A program made the position numbers and the translations under genes. Below, in pieces: positions 26,939 to 35,540 of a stretch of 64,000 bases of DNA (positions are counted from its first letter, which is position 1; every line of letters begins with the position of its first letter). Below the pieces are notes generated by a model. The model was not told the origin of the DNA and made no database searches. It saw only the letters and a list, made by a program, of their open reading frames with translations. Source of the DNA: Paraburkholderia fungorum (GTDB lineage Bacteria; Pseudomonadota; Gammaproteobacteria; Burkholderiales; Burkholderiaceae); NCBI RefSeq assembly GCF_003610895.1, contig NZ_MCAS01000024.1:1-64000 (forward strand), in the 5' to 3' direction.

Positions 26939-27693
26939 ATACGATTGCCGAGCGCGAGAGCGTCGAGGTGAGCGGCACGGCTGGGGGTGCCCCCGCGCTG
27001 GAGATCGCGGGTTTGCAGGCATGGTACGGGGAGTCCCATATCCTGCATGGCGTTGATCTGACGGTGAACCGCGGCGAAGTTGTCACGCTGCTGGGTCGTA
27101 ACGGCGCGGGGCGCACCACCACACTGCGCGCGATCATGGGGCTGACCGGCCGGCGCACCGGTTCGATCCGCATCGGCGGACGCGAAACCGTCAACTTGCC
27201 TACCCACCGCATTGCCCATTGCGGCATCGGTTATTGCCCGGAAGAGCGCGGCATTTTTTCGAGCCTCTCATGCGAGGAGAATCTGTTGTTGCCACCGCCT
27301 GTCGGCGATAAGGCGCACATGATGTCGCTCGAAGAAATCTATTCGATGTTCCCGAATTTGCAGGAACGCCGCATGAGCCAGGGCACCCGCCTTTCGGGAG
27401 GCGAACAGCAGATGCTGGCCGTCGCGCGCATTCTGCGTACCGGCGCGAGTTTGCTGCTGCTCGACGAAATCTCGGAAGGCCTCGCGCCCGTCATCGTGCA
27501 AGCGCTCGCGCGCATGATCATGACGCTCAAGGCGCGCGGCTACACGGTCGTGATGGTCGAACAGAATTTCCGCTTTGCGGCGCCACTTGCCGATCGCTTT
27601 TACGTGATGGAGCACGGTGCGATCGTCGAGCACTTCGAGGCCAGTGAGCTCGAAAGCAAGATGCCGGTGTTGCACGACCTGCTGGGCGTATAA
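26935..27693 (+). CDS. livF: Branched-chain-amino-acid-type ABC transporter ATPase (LivF-like) with altered Walker A
   Basis: Second ATPase subunit, 252 residues. The P-loop reads LLGRNGAGRTTTL, with Arg60 where the ATP-binding Lys is expected (codon 27112-27114). The signature RLSGGEQQMLAVARIL, Walker B LLLLDEISEGLAPV and the switch His region MVEQNFRF are intact. The protein may still bind ATP with Arg, or its site may be weakened, as in asymmetric ABC dimers. The gene overlaps livG by 4 bp, which suggests translational coupling. Confidence 0.9.
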   Translation: MNTIAERESVEVSGTAGGAPALEIAGLQAWYGESHILHGVDLTVNRGEVVTLLGRNGAGRTTTLRAIMGLTGRRTGSIRIGGRETVNLPTHRIAHCGIGYCPEERGIFSSLSCEENLLLPPPVGDKAHMMSLEEIYSMFPNLQERRMSQGTRLSGGEQQMLAVARILRTGASLLLLDEISEGLAPVIVQALARMIMTLKARGYTVVMVEQNFRFAAPLADRFYVMEHGAIVEHFEASELESKMPVLHDLLGV

Positions 27694-27744
27694 ATAACGT
27701 CCGATTGCCTCTGATAACCACAAGTGAAGAAACAGGAGACAGGA

Positions 27745-28959
27745 ATGAAAAAGAACCCACTCGCGCGGCTTGCCACACTGTGTTTCGCGGTTGCCGCCGG
27801 CGCCGCGTTGACGATGAGCAGCGCGCAAGCGGCTGACGACGCGGTGAAGATCGGCTTCATCACCGACCTGTCAGGTCTGTACGCCGACATCGACGGCCAG
27901 GGTGGCCTCGAAGCGATCCGCATGGCGATCGCCGACTTCGGCGGCAAGGTGAACGGCAAGCCGATTACGCTGGTCTACGCCGATCACCAGAACAAGGCGG
28001 ATATTGCCTCGTCGCGCGCCCGTGAGTGGTTCGATCGCGATGGGGTCGATTTGCTGATCGGCGGCACGAACTCGGCGACCGGTCTGGCGATGAATACCGT
28101 GGCTGGCGAGAAGCACAAGGTCTACATCAACATCGGCGCCGGCGCCGACACGCTGACCAACGAGCAATGCACGCCGTACACGGTCCATTACGCATACGAC
28201 ACGACGGCGCTGGCCAACGGCACGGGTTCGGCGGTGACGAAGCAGGGCGGCAAGACGTGGTACTTCCTGACGGCTGACTACGCCTTCGGCAAGGCGCTGG
28301 AGAAAGCGACTTCAGACGTGGTGAAGGCGAATGGCGGCCAGGTGCTGGGCGCCGTGCGCGCGCCGCTGTCGGCCTCGGATTTCTCGTCGTTCCTGCTGCA
28401 GGCGCAGGCCTCCAAGGCGCAGATTCTTGGCCTTGCGAATGCCGGCGGCGACACGGTCAACTCGATCAAGGCCGCGAAGGAATTCGGCATCACGAAGACG
28501 ATGAAGCTGGCAGCGCTGCTGATGTTCATCGACGACGTGCACAGCCTGGGTCTGGAAACCACGCAAGGTCTCGTGCTGACGGACAGCTGGTACTGGAACA
28601 AGGATGCCGCCACGCGCAAGTGGGCGCAACGCTACTTCGACAAGATGAAGAAGATGCCGTCGAGCCTGCAGGCGGCCGACTACTCGGCGACCATGACCTA
28701 TCTGAACGCGGTGAAAGCTGTCGGCTCGACGGACAGCGACAAGGTGATGGAGCAGCTGAAGAAGACCAAGATCGACGACTTCTACGCGAAGGGCTACATC
28801 CGTCAGGACGGCAGCATGATCCACGACATGTACCTGATGCAGGTGAAGACGCCGGCGGAATCCAAAGAGCCGTGGGACTACTACAAGATCATGGCGACGA
28901 TCCCGGGTGAGCAGGCGTTCACGACCAAGGCACAGACGCGCTGCGCTATGTGGAAGTAA
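27745..28959 (+). CDS. Periplasmic substrate-binding protein of a liv-type ABC transporter
   Basis: Type I periplasmic binding protein of 404 residues. The start MKKNPLARLATLCF, preceded by AGGAGACAGGA, gives a signal peptide ending near SAQA-ADD. The mature protein begins VKIGFITDLSGLYADIDGQGG, the Peripla_BP_6 opening. Other family segments are LIGGTNSATGLAMNTVAGE and YFLTADYAFGKALEKAT. It lies between the ATPase and permease genes of its operon. The ligand may not be a branched-chain amino acid, because close relatives bind varied small amides and aromatic acids. Confidence 0.92.
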   Translation: MKKNPLARLATLCFAVAAGAALTMSSAQAADDAVKIGFITDLSGLYADIDGQGGLEAIRMAIADFGGKVNGKPITLVYADHQNKADIASSRAREWFDRDGVDLLIGGTNSATGLAMNTVAGEKHKVYINIGAGADTLTNEQCTPYTVHYAYDTTALANGTGSAVTKQGGKTWYFLTADYAFGKALEKATSDVVKANGGQVLGAVRAPLSASDFSSFLLQAQASKAQILGLANAGGDTVNSIKAAKEFGITKTMKLAALLMFIDDVHSLGLETTQGLVLTDSWYWNKDAATRKWAQRYFDKMKKMPSSLQAADYSATMTYLNAVKAVGSTDSDKVMEQLKKTKIDDFYAKGYIRQDGSMIHDMYLMQVKTPAESKEPWDYYKIMATIPGEQAFTTKAQTRCAMWK

Positions 28960-29155
28960 GCCTGGATTGATAACCAGATGACCGTCTGTGTGTCCCGTCC
29001 GGCGGGCTGTGTTTAGTGCGGTATTGGTACACAGGCGGGCGGCGAACTGCTTCATATGCCGCGTGTGATCGGCCGGTCAGCATGCCGGTCGCACGCCGGC
29101 CGGACCGTACATAACCGATCTCTCCCTGACGATGGCTTAAGGGATTAAGGCTTCA

Positions 29156-30040
29156 ATGGAAATCTTTGGCGTTCCGCTACCGGCGATGCTGAGCCAGCTG
29201 TTGCTGGGGCTCGTGAACGGCTCGTTCTACGCGATTCTGAGCCTGGGCCTTGCAGTGATCTTCGGCTTGCTCAACGTGATCAATTTCGCGCACGGCGCGT
29301 TGTTCATGCTCGGCGCGATGCTCGCGTGGATGGGCCTGTCGTATTTCGGTCTGCCTTACTGGGTGATGCTGGTGCTCGCGCCGCTGATTGTCGGCGTGTT
29401 CGGCATCGTGATCGAACGCTCGATGCTGCGCTGGCTGTACAAGCTCGATCACCTGTATGGGCTGCTGCTGACCTTCGGACTCACGCTGGTTGTCGAGGGC
29501 GTGTTCCGGTCGGTCTACGGTTCGTCCGGCCAGCCGTACGACGTGCCGTCCGCACTGTCCGGCGCGACCGATCTCGGCTTCATGTTCCTGCCGAACTATC
29601 GCGCGTGGGTGGTGGTGGCATCGCTCGTGGTCTGCTTCGCGACATGGTTCGTGATCGAGAAGACGCGCCTCGGCGCCTATCTGCGCGCAGGCACGGAAAA
29701 CCCGAAACTGGTCGAGGCGTTCGGCGTCAACGTGCCGTTGATGATCACGCTCACCTATGGCTTCGGCGTCGCGCTGGCGGCGTTCGCCGGGGTGCTGGCC
29801 GCGCCGGTGATTCAGGTCTCGCCGTTGATGGGCCAGCCGATGATCATCACCGTGTTCGCAGTGGTCGTGATCGGCGGCATGGGTTCGATCATGGGCTCGA
29901 TTCTGACCGGCCTGATGCTTGGCGTGATCGAAGGGCTGACGCGTGTGTTTTACCCGGAAGCGTCGGCGACCGTCGTCTTCGTGATCATGGCGCTCGTGTT
30001 GCTGGTGCGCCCGGCGGGTCTCTTCGGCAAGGAAAAATGA
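29156..30040 (+). CDS. livH: Branched-chain-amino-acid-type ABC permease (LivH-like)
   Basis: Inner-membrane permease of 294 residues with about eight hydrophobic helices. LVNGSFYAILSLGLAVIFGL and VINFAHGALFMLGAM mark the LivH N-terminus. The EAA-like cytoplasmic loop ENPKLVEAFGVNV and the end VLLVRPAGLFGKEK also fit the family. A 196-bp gap separates it from the binding-protein gene. Its stop overlaps the livM start (ATGA). Confidence 0.94.
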   Translation: MEIFGVPLPAMLSQLLLGLVNGSFYAILSLGLAVIFGLLNVINFAHGALFMLGAMLAWMGLSYFGLPYWVMLVLAPLIVGVFGIVIERSMLRWLYKLDHLYGLLLTFGLTLVVEGVFRSVYGSSGQPYDVPSALSGATDLGFMFLPNYRAWVVVASLVVCFATWFVIEKTRLGAYLRAGTENPKLVEAFGVNVPLMITLTYGFGVALAAFAGVLAAPVIQVSPLMGQPMIITVFAVVVIGGMGSIMGSILTGLMLGVIEGLTRVFYPEASATVVFVIMALVLLVRPAGLFGKEK

Positions 30041-31011
30041 TGCAGAGAAAAGTGCTCTACGGTCTGCTGCTGATCGCGCTTCTCGCGGTGCCCGTGCTCG
30101 GCATCTATCCGCTGTTCGTCATGAAGGTGCTGTGCTTCGCGCTGTTCGCTGCCGCCTTCAATCTGCTGATCGGCTACACGGGTTTGCTCTCGTTCGGTCA
30201 CGCGATGTTTCTCGCCTCGGCCGGTTACATCACCGGCTATGCGATGCAGACGCTCGGCTTTTCACCTGAGCTCGGTGTGCTGGCCGGCACTGCGGCGGCG
30301 ACGCTGCTCGGGCTGGTGGTCGGCCTGTTTGCGATCCGCCGGCAAGGCATCTACTTTGCGATGGTGACGCTGGCGCTCGCGCAGATGGTCTATTTTGTGT
30401 TCCTGCAGGCGCCGTTCACGCACGGCGAGGACGGGCTGCAAGGGGTGCCGCGCGGCAAGCTGTTCGGCTTGCTGGATCTCTCGTCGGACGTGACGCTGTA
30501 TTTTGTCGTGCTGGCCGTGATGGTGGCGGCATTCCTGCTGATCGTGCGGATCGTGCACTCGCCGTTCGGGCAGGTGCTGGTGGCGATCAAGGAGAACGAG
30601 CCGCGCGCCGTGTCGCTCGGTTACGACACCGATCGCTTCAAGCTGCTGGCTTTCATTCTGTCCGCGGGGCTCGCCGGTTTGGCGGGTTCGCTCAAGGTGC
30701 TGGTGCAGGGCTTCGAGACGCTGAGTGACGCGTACTGGACCATGTCGGGTCTGGTGATCCTGATGACGCTCGTGGGTGGCATGGGCACGCTGTTCGGCCC
30801 GCTGCTGGGCGCGGCGCTGATCGTGGCACTCGAAGACCGGCTCGGCGATATCGGCACGGCGCTGGCAACGACGACAGGGATCGACTGGTTCCGCTCGCTA
30901 GGTGAATCCGTGACCATTGTGACGGGCGTGATTTTCATTGCCTGCGTGCTGGCGTTCCGGCGCGGCATTGTCGGTGAGATCGTTGCACGCGTGCGGCCAT
31001 TGCGGGCCTGA
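30037..31011 (+). CDS. livM: Branched-chain-amino-acid-type ABC permease (LivM-like)
   Basis: Second permease, 324 residues, from MMQRKVLYGLLLIALL. The family motif NLLIGYTGLLSFGHAMF lies near residue 45-60. LFAIRRQGIYFAMVTLALAQ and IKENEPRAVSLGYDTDRFKLLAF (the coupling loop) follow. The start overlaps the livH stop, so the two subunits are probably made in equal amounts. The same frame is open far upstream inside livH, but that portion is Arg-rich and not membrane-like. Confidence 0.93.
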   Translation: MMQRKVLYGLLLIALLAVPVLGIYPLFVMKVLCFALFAAAFNLLIGYTGLLSFGHAMFLASAGYITGYAMQTLGFSPELGVLAGTAAATLLGLVVGLFAIRRQGIYFAMVTLALAQMVYFVFLQAPFTHGEDGLQGVPRGKLFGLLDLSSDVTLYFVVLAVMVAAFLLIVRIVHSPFGQVLVAIKENEPRAVSLGYDTDRFKLLAFILSAGLAGLAGSLKVLVQGFETLSDAYWTMSGLVILMTLVGGMGTLFGPLLGAALIVALEDRLGDIGTALATTTGIDWFRSLGESVTIVTGVIFIACVLAFRRGIVGEIVARVRPLRA

Positions 31012-31054
31012 AACAGCACGGTAATTTTAAATTGCTTTGGCATCCGATATAATC

Positions 31055-31318
31055 CGGCGGTCATTAAATCTGCCGGCATTAATCTCGCGTTGCGCGCGTA
31101 TCGGCGCTGGTGATCGAAGCCGCACAGAACGCGCCCCAAATTTGTGCCGCAGTGCACCACTAGGGTAATTGCTAGTTGTAAGGAGTTAGGTGCTCGTTTA
31201 ATCTTCATGCAGTTCTGATGCACCACGAATTTTGCAGGTGGAGAACGAGGAGACAATGAGGCACTCAGTGCCCAGACGAAAGCGCTGTTGGATTGATATC
31301 CAACAGCGCTTTTTATTT
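31055..31318 (+). ncRNA. Candidate small RNA or leader upstream of a substrate-binding-protein gene
   Basis: Proposed from the TATAAT at 31048-31053 to the intrinsic terminator at 31279-31318. Two tiny frames with ATGA overlap lie inside (13 codons from 31218, 44 codons from 31256). The second has a good GAGGAG site but would run through the terminator. I recognise no known RNA family. Confidence 0.35.
31279..31318 (+). terminator. Strong intrinsic terminator between livM and the next binding-protein gene
   Basis: A 15-bp perfect stem (31279-31293 with 31298-31312) around a TGAT loop, followed by a T-rich tail. Confidence 0.9.
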
Positions 31319-31530
31319 GTATTTTCCAAAGCGTCATTCAAATCTTCCGCTAATTCGATGCCCCTTTTTGGTTCATCGAACCGCCCCTAAATTCACCTGT
31401 TGCTACCCTGCAAAATGCTTGCAGCGCGGGGCTTTCGTCCGCTAAACTCGCCATTCACCGACCGCCTGGTCGGGGATTTGAATTCACGGATTTAAATTCA
31501 AACGAATAACGGGGCAGATTGAGGAGCGGA

Positions 31531-32697
31531 ATGAAGTCGGCATTGCGTTGGATTAGCGCGGCATTAGTCGCTGCCGGGGTATCCGCGGTATGGAGCGGCC
31601 ATGCATTCGCGGACGTGAAAATCGGCGTCACACTGTCGGCAACGGGGCCGGCCGCGTCGCTTGGTATTCCGGAAAAGAACACGATCGCGCTGCTGCCGAA
31701 AGAGGTAGCGGGCCAGAAAATCGATTACGTCGTACTTGACGACGCCACGGATTCGACCCAGGCCGTCAAGAACGCGCGCAAGCTCACAAGCGAAGATCAC
31801 GTGGATGCATTGATCGGCTCGACTGTCGTGCCGAACTCGCTGGCCATGATCGACGTCGCCGCCGAAAGCGCCACACCGATGATTTCCATGGCCGCCGCGG
31901 CGAGCATCGTCGAGCCGATGGATGCCAGGCGCGCATGGGTCTTCAAGACGCCGCAGAACGACATTCTGATGGCCACTGCGATCGCGCAGCACATGGCGAA
32001 TCACGGTGTGAAGACGGTCGGGTTTATCGGCTTTGCGGATGCATATGGCGAGAGCTGGTTCAAGGAATTCGGCAAGGCGGCCGATCTCGCGAAGATCAGG
32101 ATCGTCGCGAACGAACGCTTCGCGCGCAACGATGCTTCGGTGACCGGTCAGGTGCTGAAGATCATGTCGCAGAATCCTGACGCGGTATTGATCGCCGGCG
32201 CGGGCACGCCGGCCGCGTTGCCGCAGAAAACGCTCAAGGAGCGCGGCTACAAGGGCAAGTACTATCAGACGCACGGCGTCGCCAATAACGACTTCCTGCG
32301 CGTGTGCGGCAAGGATTGCGAAGGCACCTATCTGCCGGCAGGTCCGTTGCTGGTCGCTGACCAGCTGCCTGATTCGAACCCGGTGAAGAAGTCCTCGCTT
32401 GCTTACAGGCACGCATACGAGGCTGCGTACGGCGCCGGCTCGGTATCGACATTCGGCGGTCACGCGTGGGATGCAGGCTTGCTGCTGCAGCGCGCGATTC
32501 CACTTGCACTGAAGAAAGGCCAGCCGGGCACGCCTGCGTTCCGCGAAGCGCTGCGTGCGGCACTCGAAAACACGAAAGACATGCCCGCTTCCCACGGCAT
32601 CTTCAACATGAGCGCGAACGACCACGCTGGTCTCGACCAGCGGGCGCGCGTGATGGTGGAGATCGTCGGCGGCAAGTGGAAGCTGTCTGGCGACTGA
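31531..32697 (+). CDS. Liv-type substrate-binding protein, copy 1
   Basis: Peripla_BP_6 protein of 388 residues. The start MKSALRW after GAGGAGCGG gives a signal peptide ending near GHAFA-DVK. The mature start is VKIGVTLSATGPAASLG. Later segments include LIGSTVVPNSLAMIDVAAE, VKTVGFIGFADAYGESWF and LPAGPLLVADQLPDSNPVKK. It is closely similar along its whole length to the protein at 33115, and the two look like a tandem duplication. It is a single-gene unit with its own terminator, so it may supply an alternative receptor for the permease encoded at 34481-38089. Confidence 0.92.
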   Translation: MKSALRWISAALVAAGVSAVWSGHAFADVKIGVTLSATGPAASLGIPEKNTIALLPKEVAGQKIDYVVLDDATDSTQAVKNARKLTSEDHVDALIGSTVVPNSLAMIDVAAESATPMISMAAAASIVEPMDARRAWVFKTPQNDILMATAIAQHMANHGVKTVGFIGFADAYGESWFKEFGKAADLAKIRIVANERFARNDASVTGQVLKIMSQNPDAVLIAGAGTPAALPQKTLKERGYKGKYYQTHGVANNDFLRVCGKDCEGTYLPAGPLLVADQLPDSNPVKKSSLAYRHAYEAAYGAGSVSTFGGHAWDAGLLLQRAIPLALKKGQPGTPAFREALRAALENTKDMPASHGIFNMSANDHAGLDQRARVMVEIVGGKWKLSGD

Positions 32698-33114
32698 GCG
32701 AAGGCGAAGCGATACGGGAGCCCATCACAAAAGACGCGTGCAGTTGACGCGTCTTTTTTATTGCCCGCGTTTGATGGATGGCGATACGTGAAATGCGCCG
32801 GGAAGGTGAACGGTTAGTGATGAAAGCGCGGCAAAAAACGCGGCTTAAGCGGCCGGTTTCAGGACAAACCCGTATCCGGGCGACAGTCTATTGACCGCGG
32901 GTGATGCAGAACGCAATACTACTAACATGTTAGTGGTTCGCACATAAGAATCGCAGCAAAGGTTCGCAGCAGGGGAGTGGCACCAGAACGGCGAGGGCGT
33001 TGACGCTGAGCAGGGAAAACCATGCTTGGCATGCCCGGACCCTATAACTAGATTCAGACACCCGGCCCGTGCGCCGGATTACAGATACGCGCTTCAAAGC
33101 GTTTGGAGACTTGC
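32698..33114. other. Intergenic region between the two paralogous binding-protein genes
   Basis: 417 bp. After the terminator at 32731-32759 there is the 14-bp palindrome ACTAACATGTTAGT (32921-32934), a possible operator. A TTGACG at 33000 and a TATAAC at 33043 are not properly spaced. No gene is seen. Confidence 0.5.
32731..32759 (+). terminator. Intrinsic terminator after binding-protein copy 1
   Basis: AAGACGCGT pairs with ACGCGTCTT around a 7-base loop, followed by a run of T. Confidence 0.88.
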
Positions 33115-34275
33115 ATGAAAAAGACAAAGCAATGGGTACGCACCGGTATCGCAATGGCGTTGATGTGCGGCGCGGGCGCCGCCTTCGCGCAGGTGAAAAT
33201 CGGCGTCACGCTGTCCACCACGGGGCCCGCCGCATCGCTCGGGATTCCTGAAAAGAACACGATCGCACTGCTGCCGAAAGAGATCGGCGGCAAGACGGTG
33301 CAGTACATCATTCTCGACGACGCATCGGACACCGGCAAGGCCGTGCAGAACACGCGCAAGCTGATCGACGAAGATCACGTCGACGCCATCATCGGTTCGA
33401 CCGTCACGCCGAATTCGCTGGCGATGCTCGACCCCGCAGCCGAAGGCAAGACGCCGGTGATCTCGCTGGCGGCATCGGCCGCGATCATTTCGCCGATGGA
33501 TGCGAAGCGCGCATGGGCCTTCAAACCGCCGCAAAACGACAGCCTGATGGCTGACGCGATCGCCGACTACATGGAACGTCACGGCGTGAAGACGGTCGGC
33601 TTCATCGGTTTTGCGGATGCATACGGCGACGGCTGGAACAACGTTTTCACCGCTGCGGCAGCGGCGCACCATCTGAAGATCGTCTCCAACGAGCGCTTTA
33701 ACCGTACCGATGCGTCGGTGACGGGCCAGGTGCTGAAGACGATGGGCGCGAATCCGGATGCGGTACTGATCGCCGGCGCGGGTACGCCGTCGGCATTGCC
33801 GGCCAAGACGCTCAAGGAGCGGGGCTACAAGGGTAAGGTCTATCAGACGCACGGCGTCGCCAACAACGACTTCCTGCGCGTGTGCGGCAAGGATTGCGAA
33901 GGCGAATTCCTGCCGGCCGGCCCGATCCTGGTGGCCGATCAGTTGCCGGAATCGAATCCGGTGAAGAAGTCGTCGGAAGCCTACAAGGCCGCGTATGAGA
34001 AGGCGTATGGCGCGGGCTCGGTGGCGACCTTCGGCGGTCACGCCTGGGATGCCGGCCAGATGCTGCAAGCGGCGATTCCGGTGGCACTGAAGACGGCTCA
34101 GCCGGGCACCGAAGCGTTCCGCGTGGCATTGCGCGGTGCACTGGAAAACATCAAGGAGCTGCCGGTCTCGCACGGCATCATGAACACCACGACGACCGAC
34201 CACAATGGCCTCGACAAACGCGCACGCGTGATCGTGCAGATTGTCGACGGCAAGTGGAAGCTGCAGAACGACTAA
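33115..34275 (+). CDS. Liv-type substrate-binding protein, copy 2
   Basis: Peripla_BP_6 protein of 386 residues from MKKTKQWVRTG, with a signal peptide ending near AAFA-QVK. It shares long identical stretches with the protein at 31531 (for example ASVTGQVLK, KTLKERGYKGK and THGVANNDFLRVCGKDCEG), including the same two Cys that probably form a disulfide. It is the first gene of the operon with livH, the livM-livG fusion and livF. A strong hairpin follows the stop and may reduce read-through to the permease genes. Confidence 0.93.
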   Translation: MKKTKQWVRTGIAMALMCGAGAAFAQVKIGVTLSTTGPAASLGIPEKNTIALLPKEIGGKTVQYIILDDASDTGKAVQNTRKLIDEDHVDAIIGSTVTPNSLAMLDPAAEGKTPVISLAASAAIISPMDAKRAWAFKPPQNDSLMADAIADYMERHGVKTVGFIGFADAYGDGWNNVFTAAAAAHHLKIVSNERFNRTDASVTGQVLKTMGANPDAVLIAGAGTPSALPAKTLKERGYKGKVYQTHGVANNDFLRVCGKDCEGEFLPAGPILVADQLPESNPVKKSSEAYKAAYEKAYGAGSVATFGGHAWDAGQMLQAAIPVALKTAQPGTEAFRVALRGALENIKELPVSHGIMNTTTTDHNGLDKRARVIVQIVDGKWKLQND

Positions 34276-34480
34276 TAACAAAAGCGGTACGCGCCTCTCG
34301 CGCAACTTGCGGCGACTGATGCCGCATTGCCATTCTGTTCGATAACAATGGCAACGACCGCCGCGCCGGAACACGGCGCGGCGGTCGCCTTTTCAGGCAT
34401 TGCAGGTCGGTGGCCGGCCGCGGGTTCTGCCGCCACGACTATTTCCCGGTTTCGATTTCGACGCTTCAGGACGAGGAAGT
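34276..34480 (+). other. Gap between binding protein and permease genes
   Basis: 205 bp holding the hairpin at 34355-34387; the rest has no gene. Confidence 0.5.
34355..34391 (+). terminator. GC-rich hairpin, probable attenuating terminator inside the liv operon
   Basis: A perfect 14-bp stem (34355-34368 with 34374-34387) with a GAACA loop, followed by CCTTTT. Its place suggests partial termination so that the binding protein outnumbers the permease. Confidence 0.65.
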
Positions 34481-35536
34481 ATGGATCTATCAATTGCGGC
34501 GATCCTCGCGCAGGACGGCATCACCACCGGCGCGATTTACGCGCTGCTCGCGCTCGCGCTGGTGCTGGTGTTCTCCGTGACTCGGGTGATCTTTATCCCG
34601 CAGGGGGAGTTTGTGTCGTACGGCGCGCTGACACTCGCCGCACTGCAGACGCAAAAATTTCCTGCGACGTGCTGGTTGCTGATGGCGATGGGCGCGGCCT
34701 GCTTTGTCGTCGAGATAGCGGGGCTGGTGCGGCATCCCGAAAGACGCCGCCATGCGGCTCGCACGCTGGTGACGCTGGTCGGCAAATACCTGCTGTTCCC
34801 GATCGCGGTTTACGCGCTCACACAAGGCGTTTTCCTGCACCCGCTGCCGATGATCGCGCAGATCGCGCTGACGCTGCTGATCGTGATTCCGATGGGGCCG
34901 TTCGTCTACCGGCTCGCGTATGAGCCGATCGCGGAGGCAACCACGCTGTTGTTGCTGATCGTGGCAGTGGCGGTGCACTTTGCGATGGTCGGCCTCGGAC
35001 TCGTGATGTTCGGCGCGGAAGGCTCGCGCACCACGGCGTTCTCTGATGCGACCTTCAATATCGGCAGCCTGTCGATCTCCGGGCAGAGTTTGTGGGTGGT
35101 CGGCACGGCGGTGGTGCTGATCGGCGGCCTGTATCTGTACTTCGATCGTTCGATCTCCGGCAAGGCTTTGCGCGCGACCTCGGTGAACCGGCTCGGCGCA
35201 CGGCTCGTCGGTATCGGCACGACGCAGGCGGGGCGCCTCGCGTTCACGCTCGCTGCGGGGCTCGGCGCGCTGTGCGGCATCCTGGTCGCACCCTTGACCA
35301 CCATCTACTACGACTCGGGCTTCCTGATCGGTTTGAAGGGCTTCGTGGGGGCAATTATCGGCGGCCTGGTCAGCTATCCGCTGGCCGCAGCGGGTTCGAT
35401 CCTCGTCGGTTTGCTGGAGTCGTATTCGTCGTTCTGGGCGAGCGCTTATAAGGAAGTGATCGTGTTCACGCTGATCATCCCGGTGCTGCTGTGGCGGAGT
35501 CTCGCCAGCCCGCACTCGGAAGAGGAAGAGGAGTGA
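34481..35536 (+). CDS. Branched-chain-amino-acid-type ABC permease (LivH-like), second system
   Basis: Membrane protein of 351 residues from MDLSIAAILAQ, longer than the usual ~300. GAIYALLALALVLVFSVTRVIFIPQGEFVSYG, given here in two joined parts, is the LivH opening. An insert of about 60 residues (AGLVRHPERRRHAARTLVTL...) enlarges the second and third helices. The coupling loop SGKALRATSVNRLGARLVG is recognisable, and the C-terminus ends in a Glu run. It lies 4 bp upstream of the fused permease-ATPase gene. Confidence 0.9.
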   Translation: MDLSIAAILAQDGITTGAIYALLALALVLVFSVTRVIFIPQGEFVSYGALTLAALQTQKFPATCWLLMAMGAACFVVEIAGLVRHPERRRHAARTLVTLVGKYLLFPIAVYALTQGVFLHPLPMIAQIALTLLIVIPMGPFVYRLAYEPIAEATTLLLLIVAVAVHFAMVGLGLVMFGAEGSRTTAFSDATFNIGSLSISGQSLWVVGTAVVLIGGLYLYFDRSISGKALRATSVNRLGARLVGIGTTQAGRLAFTLAAGLGALCGILVAPLTTIYYDSGFLIGLKGFVGAIIGGLVSYPLAAAGSILVGLLESYSSFWASAYKEVIVFTLIIPVLLWRSLASPHSEEEEE

Positions 35537-35540
35537 CGCG

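Larger units (their letters stand above)
31012..31530. other. Intergenic region with a probable independent transcript
   Basis: A 519-bp gap between livM and a binding-protein gene. It contains a TATAAT at 31048-31053, a strong terminator at 31279-31318 and, between them, about 230 bases without a convincing gene. Two TGCACCA motifs (31152 and 31219) resemble NtrC half-sites. The piece beyond the terminator holds the ribosome-binding site GAGGAGCGG of the next gene. Confidence 0.6.

Noticed and set aside
29326-30036. Upstream extension of the livM frame
   Set aside because: It overlaps livH in another frame and is Arg-rich and not membrane-like. The livM start at 30037 overlaps the livH stop as expected.
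31256-31390. 44-residue frame with a GAGGAG site
   Set aside because: It spans the strong terminator at 31279-31318, so a full mRNA is unlikely, and the product matches nothing known. Kept only as part of the leader observation.
33000-33048. Sigma70 or sigma54 promoter before the second binding-protein gene
   Set aside because: TTGACG and TATAAC are 37 bp apart, and TGGCATG lacks the -12 TTGC element.
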